From an uncultured bacterium (GTDB lineage: Bacteria; Actinomycetota; Coriobacteriia; Coriobacteriales; Eggerthellaceae), in assembly GCA_937890835.1 (NCBI GenBank), contig CALADF010000041.1:1-7982 (forward strand): a stretch of 7,982 bases of DNA. Reading direction: 5' to 3'. Both the position numbers and the translations under genes were made by a program. Shown in pieces: positions 1 through 5,688 of the stretch. The notes below the pieces were generated by a model that saw only the letters and a program-made list of their open reading frames with translations, was not told the DNA's origin and ran no database searches. Every line of letters begins with the position of its first letter. The stretch's first letter is position 1.

Positions 1-58
1 GCATTCTGAATGGTTCGATTGAAACGGTCAAAACGCGATAAGAAGACTATAGGAGAGA

Positions 59-1258
59 ATGATGGTAAGAGATCATACGAAGATGAATCCATATCTATTG
101 GCGATTCCCGTTCTCGCCATTGGATTGCAAGATTCCGCTTCAGCGTGCATATCGGCGGCAATTGCCTCAATATGCGCGTCTTTTCCGGACATTCCGGTTT
201 CTACGGTACAACTTCTCGTGACGCTTCCAAGTGTTGCTGTCTGCATTGTGTCGCTGTTTTACGGCTGGTTGTCCGTTCGCATCAATCCAAGGACGATCGT
301 CATATTCGGTTTAACGCTGTTTTGCATTGGCGGAATCACGCCTGCATTTCTTGACTCGTTTTGGGCGATATTAGTATGTCGTATTGTTTTGGGTATCGGT
401 GCCGGTTTGACGCTTCCTGCGTGCGATACGATTATTCCTAGGCTGTATACGGGCCAAATGCGGTCGAATATGTTCGGGTGGAATATGGCCGTAGGGTCGA
501 TTGGTTGTACGATCATGGTTTTCGTCGGCGGTTTGTTTGCCGCAACAGATTGGCATTTGAGCTTTCTTGGATATTGCGTAGGATTATTCTCGCTGATCGT
601 GGTTGTGCTGCTGCTTCCTCGTATCCCTATGGTCAAAGACGAGGACGGCGAGAGCAAACCCTCCTTTTTCAAGATGGTGCGCGGCATTACGTTCTCGTCA
701 TGGGTGTACATCGTAGTGTATTTCGTTGGCAATATGTTTGCGACAATGGTTACGAGTAATTTGTCGCTTTTTGTGGAGGGGGCTGGCATAGGGTCTCCGG
801 CTGCAACAGGAACGGCGTTGTCTCTTCAGATGGTAGGCGCTGCGATTGGCGCTGCTGTGTTCGGGCTGCTTCTCAGAAAAATGAACTGGTTCGTCATTCC
901 TTTTTCGTGGCTAATTTTGGGAATGGGATATCTCATCGTTGTTATGAGCTCGGATATTACCATGGTGTGTCTTGGCATGATGGTGGCAGGAGCTGGTGTG
1001 GGAATCGCATGGCCTGCGTATAGCCTGAAAGTGACCGAGCTACTGGGCGATATATCTCAAGCAACGGGTATTGCGATTCTTGGCGCGGTGCAGGGTTTCG
1101 GCAACTTCTTCAATCCAGTTGTTGGAGCTTGGTGTGTGGCTCTGTTTGGTATCGGGTTTGGACTCGATCTCATTTATGTGTCCGTTATCGTGCTTCTCTT
1201 TCTTGCGGTGGCGACGCTCGTCTCTACGCTGGTTTCGAAATCGCGATTGCATAGCTGA
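59..1258 (+). CDS. MFS transporter, 12 membrane helices, substrate unknown
   Basis: This is a 399-residue major facilitator protein of the inner membrane, the usual length for the family. Hydrophobic segments lie near residues 13-36, 49-70, 79-98, 102-125, 138-160, 166-187, then a charged central loop (188-212), then 213-236, 252-272, 277-297, 300-322, 334-362 and 366-391. The loop after helix 2 (G69-W-L-S-V-R-I-N-P-R) is a motif-A-like gate. The helix-4/5 glycine and proline run (GIGAGLTLP, 112-120) resembles the family's G/P-rich signature. Substrate and direction cannot be read from sequence; an efflux-like role is a guess. The Shine-Dalgarno AGGAGAG at 51-57 sits too close to the ATG at 59 and fits the next ATG (62) better, so residue 1 may be one codon later. 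A start at residue 9 is also possible. Base composition is clearly lower in GC than the genes from 1869 on. A small repeat-rich gene follows 70 bases downstream. Confidence 0.9.
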   Translation: MMVRDHTKMNPYLLAIPVLAIGLQDSASACISAAIASICASFPDIPVSTVQLLVTLPSVAVCIVSLFYGWLSVRINPRTIVIFGLTLFCIGGITPAFLDSFWAILVCRIVLGIGAGLTLPACDTIIPRLYTGQMRSNMFGWNMAVGSIGCTIMVFVGGLFAATDWHLSFLGYCVGLFSLIVVVLLLPRIPMVKDEDGESKPSFFKMVRGITFSSWVYIVVYFVGNMFATMVTSNLSLFVEGAGIGSPAATGTALSLQMVGAAIGAAVFGLLLRKMNWFVIPFSWLILGMGYLIVVMSSDITMVCLGMMVAGAGVGIAWPAYSLKVTELLGDISQATGIAILGAVQGFGNFFNPVVGAWCVALFGIGFGLDLIYVSVIVLLFLAVATLVSTLVSKSRLHS

Positions 1259-1281
1259 CGAAATCAGTTACTGGTGAAATG

Positions 1282-1302
1282 GAAGGGCTCAAAAGACCCT
1301 TC
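1282..1302 (+). terminator. weak hairpin between the MFS gene and the small repeat gene
   Basis: GAAGGG (1282-1287) pairs with CCCTTC (1297-1302). The inner TC/GA pair closes an AAAA loop and one C bulges. The following sequence (TGTGGTTTAG) has only a broken U-run, so this is at best a leaky terminator or processing hairpin between the two genes, allowing partial read-through. The assignment is inferred from shape alone. Confidence 0.35.
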
Positions 1303-1328
1303 TGTGGTTTAGTTGAAAGGAAAATGTT

Positions 1329-1607
1329 ATGTGTTTTAGGCCTCCTACTGCCCAAATTGATGGTAATCCTGATGGCGCCCCCGCCATTCCGGGTGTACCA
1401 GGAGCTCCTGGAGCCCCGAAAGCCCCTGGTGCTCCTGCGGTTCCTGGAGCCCCGAAGGCTGCGCCTGGTGCCCCTGCCGAAATGGAAGGTCACGATGCGG
1501 CCTTTATGGGAGATGCCCCTGGTGCCGATAAACAGTCGTGTGTCCCCACGCTGAAAGTTGGCCAAGAGGCTAAGATTAATATCAATATCCCATTGCCTCC
1601 TAAATAG
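1329..1607 (+). CDS. small Pro/Ala/Gly-rich protein with collagen-like repeat (MCFRPP start)
   Basis: I do not recognise a characterised family. The 92-residue product begins MCFRPP, then has a repeat core at about 17-50: GVP, GAP, GAP, KAP, GAP, AVP, GAP, that is, [G/K/A]-[A/V]-P triplets. It then has an acidic spacer and a C-terminal tail (71-92) that starts at the second Cys (C71) and ends INIPLPPK, which looks beta-prone. There is no signal peptide or membrane segment. The two cysteines, C2 and C71, flank the repeat. AAAGGA at 1316-1321 lies 7 bases before the ATG, a good spacing that supports this start. I chose this frame over the overlapping +1279 frame because the tripeptide periodicity and a sensible amino-acid make-up occur only here. 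It follows the MFS gene in the same orientation and shares its lower GC. From memory, short proteins beginning MCFRP occur in gut anaerobes; I could not check that here. Confidence 0.72.
   Translation: MCFRPPTAQIDGNPDGAPAIPGVPGAPGAPKAPGAPAVPGAPKAAPGAPAEMEGHDAAFMGDAPGADKQSCVPTLKVGQEAKININIPLPPK
1407..1481 (+). repeat. two-copy tandem repeat, 36-39 bases, in the small collagen-like gene
   Basis: Copy 1 is 1407-1442 and copy 2 is 1443-1481. Both start CCTGGAGCCCCGAA and encode PGAPKA-PGAPA-V/E. Copy 2 carries one extra codon (GCG, Ala). Synonymous changes between the copies (AAA/AAG, GCC/GCT, GCT/GCC) suggest an old duplication, or selection at the protein level. Confidence 0.8.
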
Positions 1608-1704
1608 CTTTATCTTGCAAGGTGGAGTTTGCGTGCTTGCGTTTAGTTAGCAATCACTTTTTCGTTCGCCGTGCGCGCCTTTGCGCTATCTTGGATCCAT
1701 AAGA

Positions 1705-1744
1705 GGAAGCTAGCCCACAGGATTTGATCTGTGGGTTAGCTTCC
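1705..1744. terminator. long hairpin between convergent genes, probable bidirectional terminator
   Basis: A 16-base-pair stem (1705-1720 with 1729-1744) has one G-U pair (G1713 with T1736) and an 8-base loop, GATTTGAT. It lies in the 261-base space between the small repeat gene (plus, stop at 1607) and the thioesterase gene (minus, stop at 1869). Neither side has a clean U-tract, so if it terminates it is not of the textbook type. Being nearly symmetric, it could serve both strands. Nothing gene-like is visible in the rest of 1608-1868. Confidence 0.55.
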
Positions 1745-1868
1745 CGTCGGTCTATGCGTTCGTTTTCTATCCGATCTGTTGTAGAAGAGTCGCGATTCGG
1801 GTTTGTTGGGTCTCTCTAAAATGATTTGAATGCTTTCTTGTCGATTTCGTGGTCCCGTAGGCGTGAAT

Positions 1869-2312
1869 TTAATCGTTCTCTTGCGGCTCGAGAATGTCGT
1901 TGTACAGGGCGAACAGCTCCGGCACGACGCGTTTGATGCTCACCGGCTTGAACGTTTCGCGCTCGACCATGCAGCAGGTGATGAGCGCTGTCGCCAGGGG
2001 TTTGTCGTGCTCGGGGTCCATGCCCTCGCGGAACACGCGATGCGCGTAGACGGTCTTGGTGGCGGCGTTTTTCACCACGCTCGTCTCGATGAAGGCGCCC
2101 TCGCCGTAATGCAAGGGCGCGCCGTAGCTGATCTCGACGTTGCGGATGGGGCACATGTAGCCGGCTTCCTCGATTTTCGCGTAGGGGAAGCCGATGCGCT
2201 CGAGGAAATCGGTGCGTGCGTCCTCGAAGTAAAGCAGGTAGTTCGCGTGGTAGACGATCCCCATCATGTCGGTTTCGCCGTAGCGTACCTTTATCGGCGT
2301 TGTCAGTTTCAT
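1869..2312 (-). CDS. acyl-CoA thioesterase, YbgC/FadM (4-hydroxybenzoyl-CoA thioesterase) hotdog family
   Basis: The 147-residue product has the length of a single hotdog domain. The family signature is near the N terminus: RYGETDMMGIVYHANYLLYFE (10-30), with the expected catalytic Asp at D15 followed by V20-Y-H-A-N-Y-L on the start of the long central helix. Members hydrolyse the thioester of acyl- or aryl-CoA in the cytoplasm, normally as dimers or tetramers built from this one domain; the substrate here is not readable. The C-terminal half (about 57-136) supplies the beta-sheet. The start is firm: AGGAGG (plus-strand 2319-2324) lies 6 bases before the ATG. The gene is divergent from alkA and convergent with the small collagen-like gene, so it is probably transcribed alone. 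Composition is typical of the high-GC part of the window. Confidence 0.92.
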   Translation of the reverse strand: MKLTTPIKVRYGETDMMGIVYHANYLLYFEDARTDFLERIGFPYAKIEEAGYMCPIRNVEISYGAPLHYGEGAFIETSVVKNAATKTVYAHRVFREGMDPEHDKPLATALITCCMVERETFKPVSIKRVVPELFALYNDILEPQEND

Positions 2313-2318
2313 ACGATG

Positions 2319-2324
2319 CCTCCT
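2319..2324 (-). promoter_or_regulatory. strong Shine-Dalgarno of the thioesterase gene
   Basis: CCTCCT on the plus strand reads AGGAGG on the coding strand, 6 bases ahead of the ATG at 2312. It fixes the start codon. Confidence 0.85.
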
Positions 2325-2425
2325 GAAAGCGGCTTTGCTTGCCTCTTCTTTGCAAACGGATCGTCTGCTTTTCCTTTGCGGGCGGCCCGTTTTCCCTTCT
2401 GTTCCTCCCTATGCTAGTGGAATCG

Positions 2426-2461
2426 GGGGCGCTCGCTGCGCCCCGCGTGCGGAATTTCCGC
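2426..2461. promoter_or_regulatory. two adjacent inverted repeats in the thioesterase/alkA divergent spacer
   Basis: GGGGCGC (2426-2432), a TCGCT loop and GCGCCCC (2438-2444) form a perfect 7-bp hairpin. Four bases later GCGGAATTTCCGC (2449-2461) is a perfect 13-base palindrome with a central T. The second has the size of a dimeric-repressor operator and lies between the two divergent starts. A regulatory role is inference; no family-specific operator is recognised. Confidence 0.3.
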
Positions 2462-2499
2462 GAATCGCCATGCGTAGGACGCGCGGTTCGTCTTCGCCG

Positions 2500-2505
2500 T
2501 ATACT
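2500..2505 (+). promoter_or_regulatory. candidate -10 box for alkA
   Basis: TATACT lies 82 bases before the alkA ATG. No convincing -35 element stands at the proper distance, so confidence is low. If used, the roughly 75-base leader would contain a small hairpin, CGTGGT (2514-2519) with ACCACG (2524-2529), around a GGCG loop. Confidence 0.25.
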
Positions 2506-2587
2506 TGGGTCGTCGTGGTGGCGACCACGTCAGGAGCGTCGTTCGGGACTCGGGTCGCGGAAGAGGTCGGAAGCGAAGGGGGAGGGA

Positions 2588-3481
2588 ATGGGTGAAAGAT
2601 CACTTGACGGGGCAATTGCGGTGCGCATTCCGTACGAGCGCCCGTATCGTTACGATTTGCTCGTTGATTTCCTGCGCTTTCGCGCCATCAAGGGCGTCGA
2701 GGTGGTTGACGAGTCGGGACGCTACGCGCGCACCTGCGCCATCGGCGACGATACGGGATGGATCACGGTTGAGAACGACGATGCTGCGAGCGAGATCGCG
2801 CTATGCGTTTCCGCCTCGCTCGCCGCTCGCGCCGACGACCTCGCGCGTCGCACGCGTCTTCTGTTCGATACCGATTGCGACCCTTCCTCCGTCTCCGCCG
2901 CACTTGCGGATTTCCATGCACGCGTCGACGGGCGCTACCGCATCGAAGGCGTGCGCCTTCCGTGTAGCTTCGAGCCGTTCGAGATGTCAGTGCGCGCCAT
3001 TTTGGGGCAGCAGATCTCGGTGAAGGCGGCGAACACGCTTGCGGGTCGCGTGGCGGATGAGTTCGGCGTTCCGTGCGAGGTTCCGGTGCCTGGCCTTTCG
3101 TGCGTGTTTCCGTCGGCGCCGGCGTTTCTCGGAGACGACGTGCCCGAGCGATTGGGGCGCCTCGGCGTCATCGGGCGGCGTGCGCAGGCCATCTGCTTGC
3201 TCGCCCGCGCGCTTCACGACGGTTCCATCCGCATGGGGCCGGGTGAGGATGCCGAGGCGAACGCGAAGGCGCTGCTGGCGCTGCCGGGCATCGGCCCTTG
3301 GACGGTGAACTACCTGCTGATGAGGGCCTTCCACGATGCAGACGCTTTGCCTGCGGCGGATTACGGCGTGAAGCTGGCGTTTCCCGGCATGACGCCGAAG
3401 CAGATCGAGCGCGCATCCGAAGCCTGGCGGCCGTACCGGTCCTACGCGGTGATGAGCACGTGGTGCGCGCCGCACGAGTGA
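2588..3481 (+). CDS. alkA: DNA-3-methyladenine glycosylase II (AlkA family)
   Basis: This is a base-excision repair enzyme that removes alkylated bases (3-methyladenine and relatives) from DNA. The 297-residue length agrees with E. coli AlkA (282). The N-terminal AlkA_N domain is at about 9-120. The HhH-GPD domain starts near FEMSVRAILGQQISVKAAN (131-149). The helix-hairpin-helix is LPGIGPWTVNY (232-242), with W238 and Y242 matching the E. coli base-pocket W218 and Y222. The catalytic Asp is D258 in PAADYGVK, and FPGMTP follows as in E. coli. W292 matches W272. The frame is open upstream to 2339, but that extension is not AlkA-like. The ATG at 2588, preceded by the purine run AGGGGGAGGG (2577-2586), gives the family N terminus. 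There is no Ada domain fused or adjacent, so an adaptive-response link is not visible. The 3' end almost touches the convergent tatD-like gene. Confidence 0.93.
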   Translation: MGERSLDGAIAVRIPYERPYRYDLLVDFLRFRAIKGVEVVDESGRYARTCAIGDDTGWITVENDDAASEIALCVSASLAARADDLARRTRLLFDTDCDPSSVSAALADFHARVDGRYRIEGVRLPCSFEPFEMSVRAILGQQISVKAANTLAGRVADEFGVPCEVPVPGLSCVFPSAPAFLGDDVPERLGRLGVIGRRAQAICLLARALHDGSIRMGPGEDAEANAKALLALPGIGPWTVNYLLMRAFHDADALPAADYGVKLAFPGMTPKQIERASEAWRPYRSYAVMSTWCAPHE

Positions 3482-3491
3482 TGCGGGGCGG

Positions 3492-4250
3492 CTACGCCTC
3501 GAGCAAACGCGCGCTCGTTGCGGCGATGCCCGCGCCGAGCGCGCTCGCGTCTTCTCCTCGTGCTGCAGCGAGCATTGCGAGCGTTTCCTCGAGCCGCGTC
3601 TTCCATGCATCGGCGCTCCACGTGAAACCCTCGGTTGGCGGCTCGTCGGTTTCAAGGAGAAGACGTTCGGCGGGCATGGCCCTCGCGTAGGCGCGTCCGC
3701 GTTTCGTTTCCAGCATGCGGGCGTTGACGGAGAAGAAGCAGCCGAGGCGTCGCGCCCGCGTCAGCTCGTCGGAGGTTCCCGAGAACCAGTGCAGAGCGCA
3801 GTCGTGATTGCGCGTCGCGTCGCGCTGCTCGAGCGCATCGAGCAGGTCGGTCGTGCCACGCACCGCGTGAAGCGTTATGAGCTTGCGGTCGCCGCTCGCA
3901 TCGCAAGCGCGAAGCATGCGTCCGAGCGCCTCGATCTGCGCGCCGCGGCTTTTCGCATTGCCCCCGGCGAGGTCGAGCCCGATCTCGCCGATGAAGCGCG
4001 TGGAGCGACAGAGCTCCTCGAAGCGCGCGAGATTCCCTTCTGCGCAGGTTCCGTTGGCCAAACACCACGGATGCAGTCCGACGCCCGCGCGTAAACCGCG
4101 AACATCTGCTATCGCCGTGCGCGCGGCCTCGTAGTCCGCAGGCGTCACGGTCGCGGACAGCGCGCCGATGCCTGCGAGCTCTGCCGCTCGGGCGACTTCG
4201 CGTCCGTTGCTCGCGAAGGTCAGGTGGCAGTGCATGTCGTAGATGACCAA
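3492..4250 (-). CDS. TatD-family metal-dependent hydrolase / DNase
   Basis: A TIM-barrel amidohydrolase-superfamily protein of the TatD group, cytoplasmic two-metal hydrolases; E. coli TatD is a 3'-5' exonuclease linked to repair of oxidised DNA. With the TTG start it has 252 residues, the family's usual size. Metal ligands are in place: D5-M-H7-C-H9, GLH60-P, FIGE89-IGLD, LITLH128, ALH154-WFSG and LLLETD202-EPP. Start choice: a TTG at 4250 is preceded at 7 bases by GAAGGGG (plus-strand 4258-4264) and puts the DxHxH motif at residues 5-9, as in typical TatD proteins. The in-frame ATG at 4301 would add 17 residues (269 in all), but has no Shine-Dalgarno. The sequence is quite diverged from the canonical GLDYY pattern (here GLDLAGGN, 91-98), so the true substrate may differ. 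It converges on alkA and is divergent from uppP. Confidence 0.88.
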   Translation of the reverse strand: MVIYDMHCHLTFASNGREVARAAELAGIGALSATVTPADYEAARTAIADVRGLRAGVGLHPWCLANGTCAEGNLARFEELCRSTRFIGEIGLDLAGGNAKSRGAQIEALGRMLRACDASGDRKLITLHAVRGTTDLLDALEQRDATRNHDCALHWFSGTSDELTRARRLGCFFSVNARMLETKRGRAYARAMPAERLLLETDEPPTEGFTWSADAWKTRLEETLAMLAAARGEDASALGAGIAATSARLLEA

Positions 4251-4257
4251 GGTCGCG

Positions 4258-4264
4258 CCCCTTC
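4258..4264 (-). promoter_or_regulatory. Shine-Dalgarno that favours the TTG start of the TatD gene
   Basis: CCCCTTC on the plus strand reads GAAGGGG on the coding strand, 7 bases before the TTG at 4250. The alternative ATG at 4301 has no purine-rich box at a useful distance. Confidence 0.5.
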
Positions 4265-4317
4265 TGCCGACGGTGACAAGATCGTAAGCGTGCGTTTGCA
4301 TGTGCTTTTACTGCAGG

Positions 4318-4348
4318 TTGTCGCAGCGCATTGCGGGCATGGTACCAT
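4318..4348 (+). promoter_or_regulatory. candidate uppP promoter with palindromic extended -10
   Basis: TTGTCG (4318-4323) stands 19 bases before TACCAT (4343-4348), which is preceded by TGG, making an extended -10. The -10 lies in the perfect palindrome ATGGTACCAT (4339-4348), so the same bases also read TGGTACCAT-like on the minus strand toward the TatD gene. This would place one shared core between the two divergent genes. Inferred from sequence only. Confidence 0.35.
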
Positions 4349-4483
4349 ATCGCGGCTGCACGTCGCCTTCCAGTGCGCGGCGCATGATGGCCCGACGGCG
4401 TTTCATCGGGCATGAACCCGGGCGCTATTCGCAGCGCTCCCGCGCTCTTGCGCGCATCGATCGAGGAAAGCAAAGGACTCAAT

Positions 4484-5428
4484 ATGGAAATGTTCATCGA
4501 AGCTTTGAAAGCGCTGTTCATCGGCGTGGTCGAGGGCATCACCGAGTGGCTGCCCATTTCGTCGACCGGGCATATGATCCTCGTCGACGAGTTCGTGAAA
4601 CTCCAGGTCAGCCCCAAGTTTCTCGAGCTTTTCCTGGTGGTCATACAAATCGGCGCCATCATGGCGGTGCTCATCCTCTACTTCCACAAGCTGAACCCCT
4701 TCTCGCCGAGGAAAACGCAGCCCGAGAAGAAGAGCACGTGGAGGCTGTGGGGAATGGTCGTCATCGGATGCATTCCCGCCGCCGTCATCGGCTTTCTGCT
4801 CGACGACTTCTTCAACGAGTACTTCTACAACGCATGGACGGTCGCGGTGGCGCTGATCGTCTACGGCGTGATCTTCATCCTGCTCGAGCGTCACAACAGA
4901 AAGCGCATGCGCGCTTATCTGGAAGCGCACCGGCCGCGCGGCCGTCATGCGCGCGCTGCCGCGCCCGACAGCGACGAGGCCGTCGCCGAGGCAGAGGCCG
5001 CGCTGTACAAGGTGCAGACGGTCGACGACATCGATTGGAAGACGGCGCTCAAGATCGGCTGCTTCCAGATGCTCGCCATCATCCCCGGCACCTCGCGTTC
5101 CGGCTCCACCATCATCGGCGGCATGCTGTGCGGTTGCACGCGTACGGCGGCGGCGGAGTTCACGTTCTTCCTGGCCATCCCCGTCATGCTCGGCTGGGGT
5201 CTTCTGAAGTCCGTCAAATACGTGCTCGCCATGGGCCTGGCCATGACCACCACCGAGATCGTCGTTCTGGCCGTCGGCATCGTCACCGCGTTCGCCGTGT
5301 CGGTCATCTCCATCAAGTTCCTCATGGGCTATATCAAGAAGAACGACTTCACCGCGTTCGGCGTGTACCGCATCATCGTGGGCGTCGTGGTGCTGGGTTA
5401 CTTCGGCGCGAAGATGCTGCTGGCGTAA
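4484..5428 (+). CDS. uppP: undecaprenyl-diphosphatase (UppP/BacA)
   Basis: This integral membrane phosphatase converts undecaprenyl diphosphate to the monophosphate, recycling the lipid carrier for peptidoglycan and other wall polymers; extra copies give bacitracin resistance. Signature 1, VVEGITEWLPISSTGH, gives E17, E21, S27 and H30, the same numbers as the active-site residues of the E. coli enzyme, which supports this start. Signature 2, PGTSRSGST (201-209), gives R205. ATG 4484 has AAAGGA (4472-4477) 6 bases upstream; an in-frame ATG at 4412 would add 24 unlike residues. At 314 residues it is longer than the usual 265-280. The excess is a charged, Ala-rich loop at about 136-185 (RHNRKRMRAYLEAHRPRGRH and on), likely cytoplasmic by its positive charge. 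It is a single-gene unit with its own terminator. Confidence 0.96.
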   Translation: MEMFIEALKALFIGVVEGITEWLPISSTGHMILVDEFVKLQVSPKFLELFLVVIQIGAIMAVLILYFHKLNPFSPRKTQPEKKSTWRLWGMVVIGCIPAAVIGFLLDDFFNEYFYNAWTVAVALIVYGVIFILLERHNRKRMRAYLEAHRPRGRHARAAAPDSDEAVAEAEAALYKVQTVDDIDWKTALKIGCFQMLAIIPGTSRSGSTIIGGMLCGCTRTAAAEFTFFLAIPVMLGWGLLKSVKYVLAMGLAMTTTEIVVLAVGIVTAFAVSVISIKFLMGYIKKNDFTAFGVYRIIVGVVVLGYFGAKMLLA

Positions 5429-5443
5429 ACGTCGCTTTGAAAC

Positions 5444-5519
5444 CTTGCCGGCTGCGGTTGCGGGCGGGAAGTTCACGGGCCTCGTCGGCATCGGGCGCGA
5501 ATGAGTCGCGGCCGGCAAG
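5444..5519 (+). other. structured 3' region of uppP: 13-bp long-range stem
   Basis: CTTGCCGGCTGCG (5444-5456) can pair with CGCGGCCGGCAAG (5507-5519) over 13 bp with a single G-U pair, enclosing 50 bases. It begins 15 bases after the uppP stop and ends 27 bases before the terminator stem. It may be a decaying repeat, a stability element or a small 3'-derived RNA. Nothing more specific can be supported. Confidence 0.4.
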
Positions 5520-5546
5520 TTCGTGATCCGTTTCGTCAGGAGGACG

Positions 5547-5581
5547 CGGCCGTAGGCGTTGAGCCTGCGGCCGTTTTTTTT
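5547..5581 (+). terminator. Rho-independent terminator of uppP
   Basis: An 11-bp stem (5547-5557 with 5563-5573, one G-U pair) with a 5-base loop is followed at once by eight T (5574-5581). It is the only textbook intrinsic terminator in the window and closes the uppP transcript. Confidence 0.92.
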
Positions 5582-5679
5582 GAGCCAGGGGACATACCGC
5601 GCCATCGTTGCCTTTAGGTTTCCATCTCGCTAAATTAACCGCCGATGCACCGCCGCGCGTTCGTGGAAACGGACGCTTT

Positions 5680-5688
5680 TGCTATCAT
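5680..5688 (+). promoter_or_regulatory. candidate extended -10 promoter of the aroQ-aroF operon
   Basis: TGCTATCAT matches an extended -10 (TGnTATAAT) with one mismatch and lies about 210 bases before aroQ. The bases 17 upstream (TTCGTG, 5660-5665) are a poor -35, as is allowed for extended -10 promoters. Confidence 0.4.

Noticed and set aside
1..58. A promoter for the MFS gene at the left edge (TTGAAA at 19-24)
   Set aside because: No -10 box stands at a workable spacing (GATAAG is 12 bases away, GACTAT 20), so the promoter may lie outside the window.
1279..1554. Overlapping frame (also startable at ATG 1324) through the small repeat gene, with a hydrophobic start resembling a signal peptide
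   Set aside because: Its Leu/Arg/Pro-rich sequence is the off-frame reading of the Gly-Ala-Pro repeat, and its start is badly spaced from the Shine-Dalgarno (about 3 bases). The 1329 frame has the better start and regular triplets.
1329..1607. Small repeat protein as a true triple-helix collagen
   Set aside because: Gly is missing from several triplets (KAP, AVP, KAA) and the run is only about seven triplets, too short and interrupted for a stable collagen helix. Only collagen-like composition is claimed.
2339..2587. N-terminal extension of alkA to 380 codons
   Set aside because: The extension is Arg/Pro/Ser-rich and unlike AlkA, while the ATG at 2588 has a purine-rich ribosome site and gives the family length.
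3652..4674. 340-codon minus-strand frame over the TatD and uppP regions
   Set aside because: The Arg-rich composition and lack of motifs show it to be a frame shadow of the TatD-family gene and of uppP.
4300..5526. 408-codon plus-strand frame overlapping uppP
   Set aside because: It is an Arg/His-rich shadow in another frame with no family motif; uppP with its active-site residues explains the DNA.
4403..5605. 400-codon open frame on the minus strand opposite uppP
   Set aside because: It is antisense to the unmistakable uppP gene, very His/Asp/Arg-rich with no protein-like hydrophobic pattern, and runs through the uppP terminator. High GC opens such frames.
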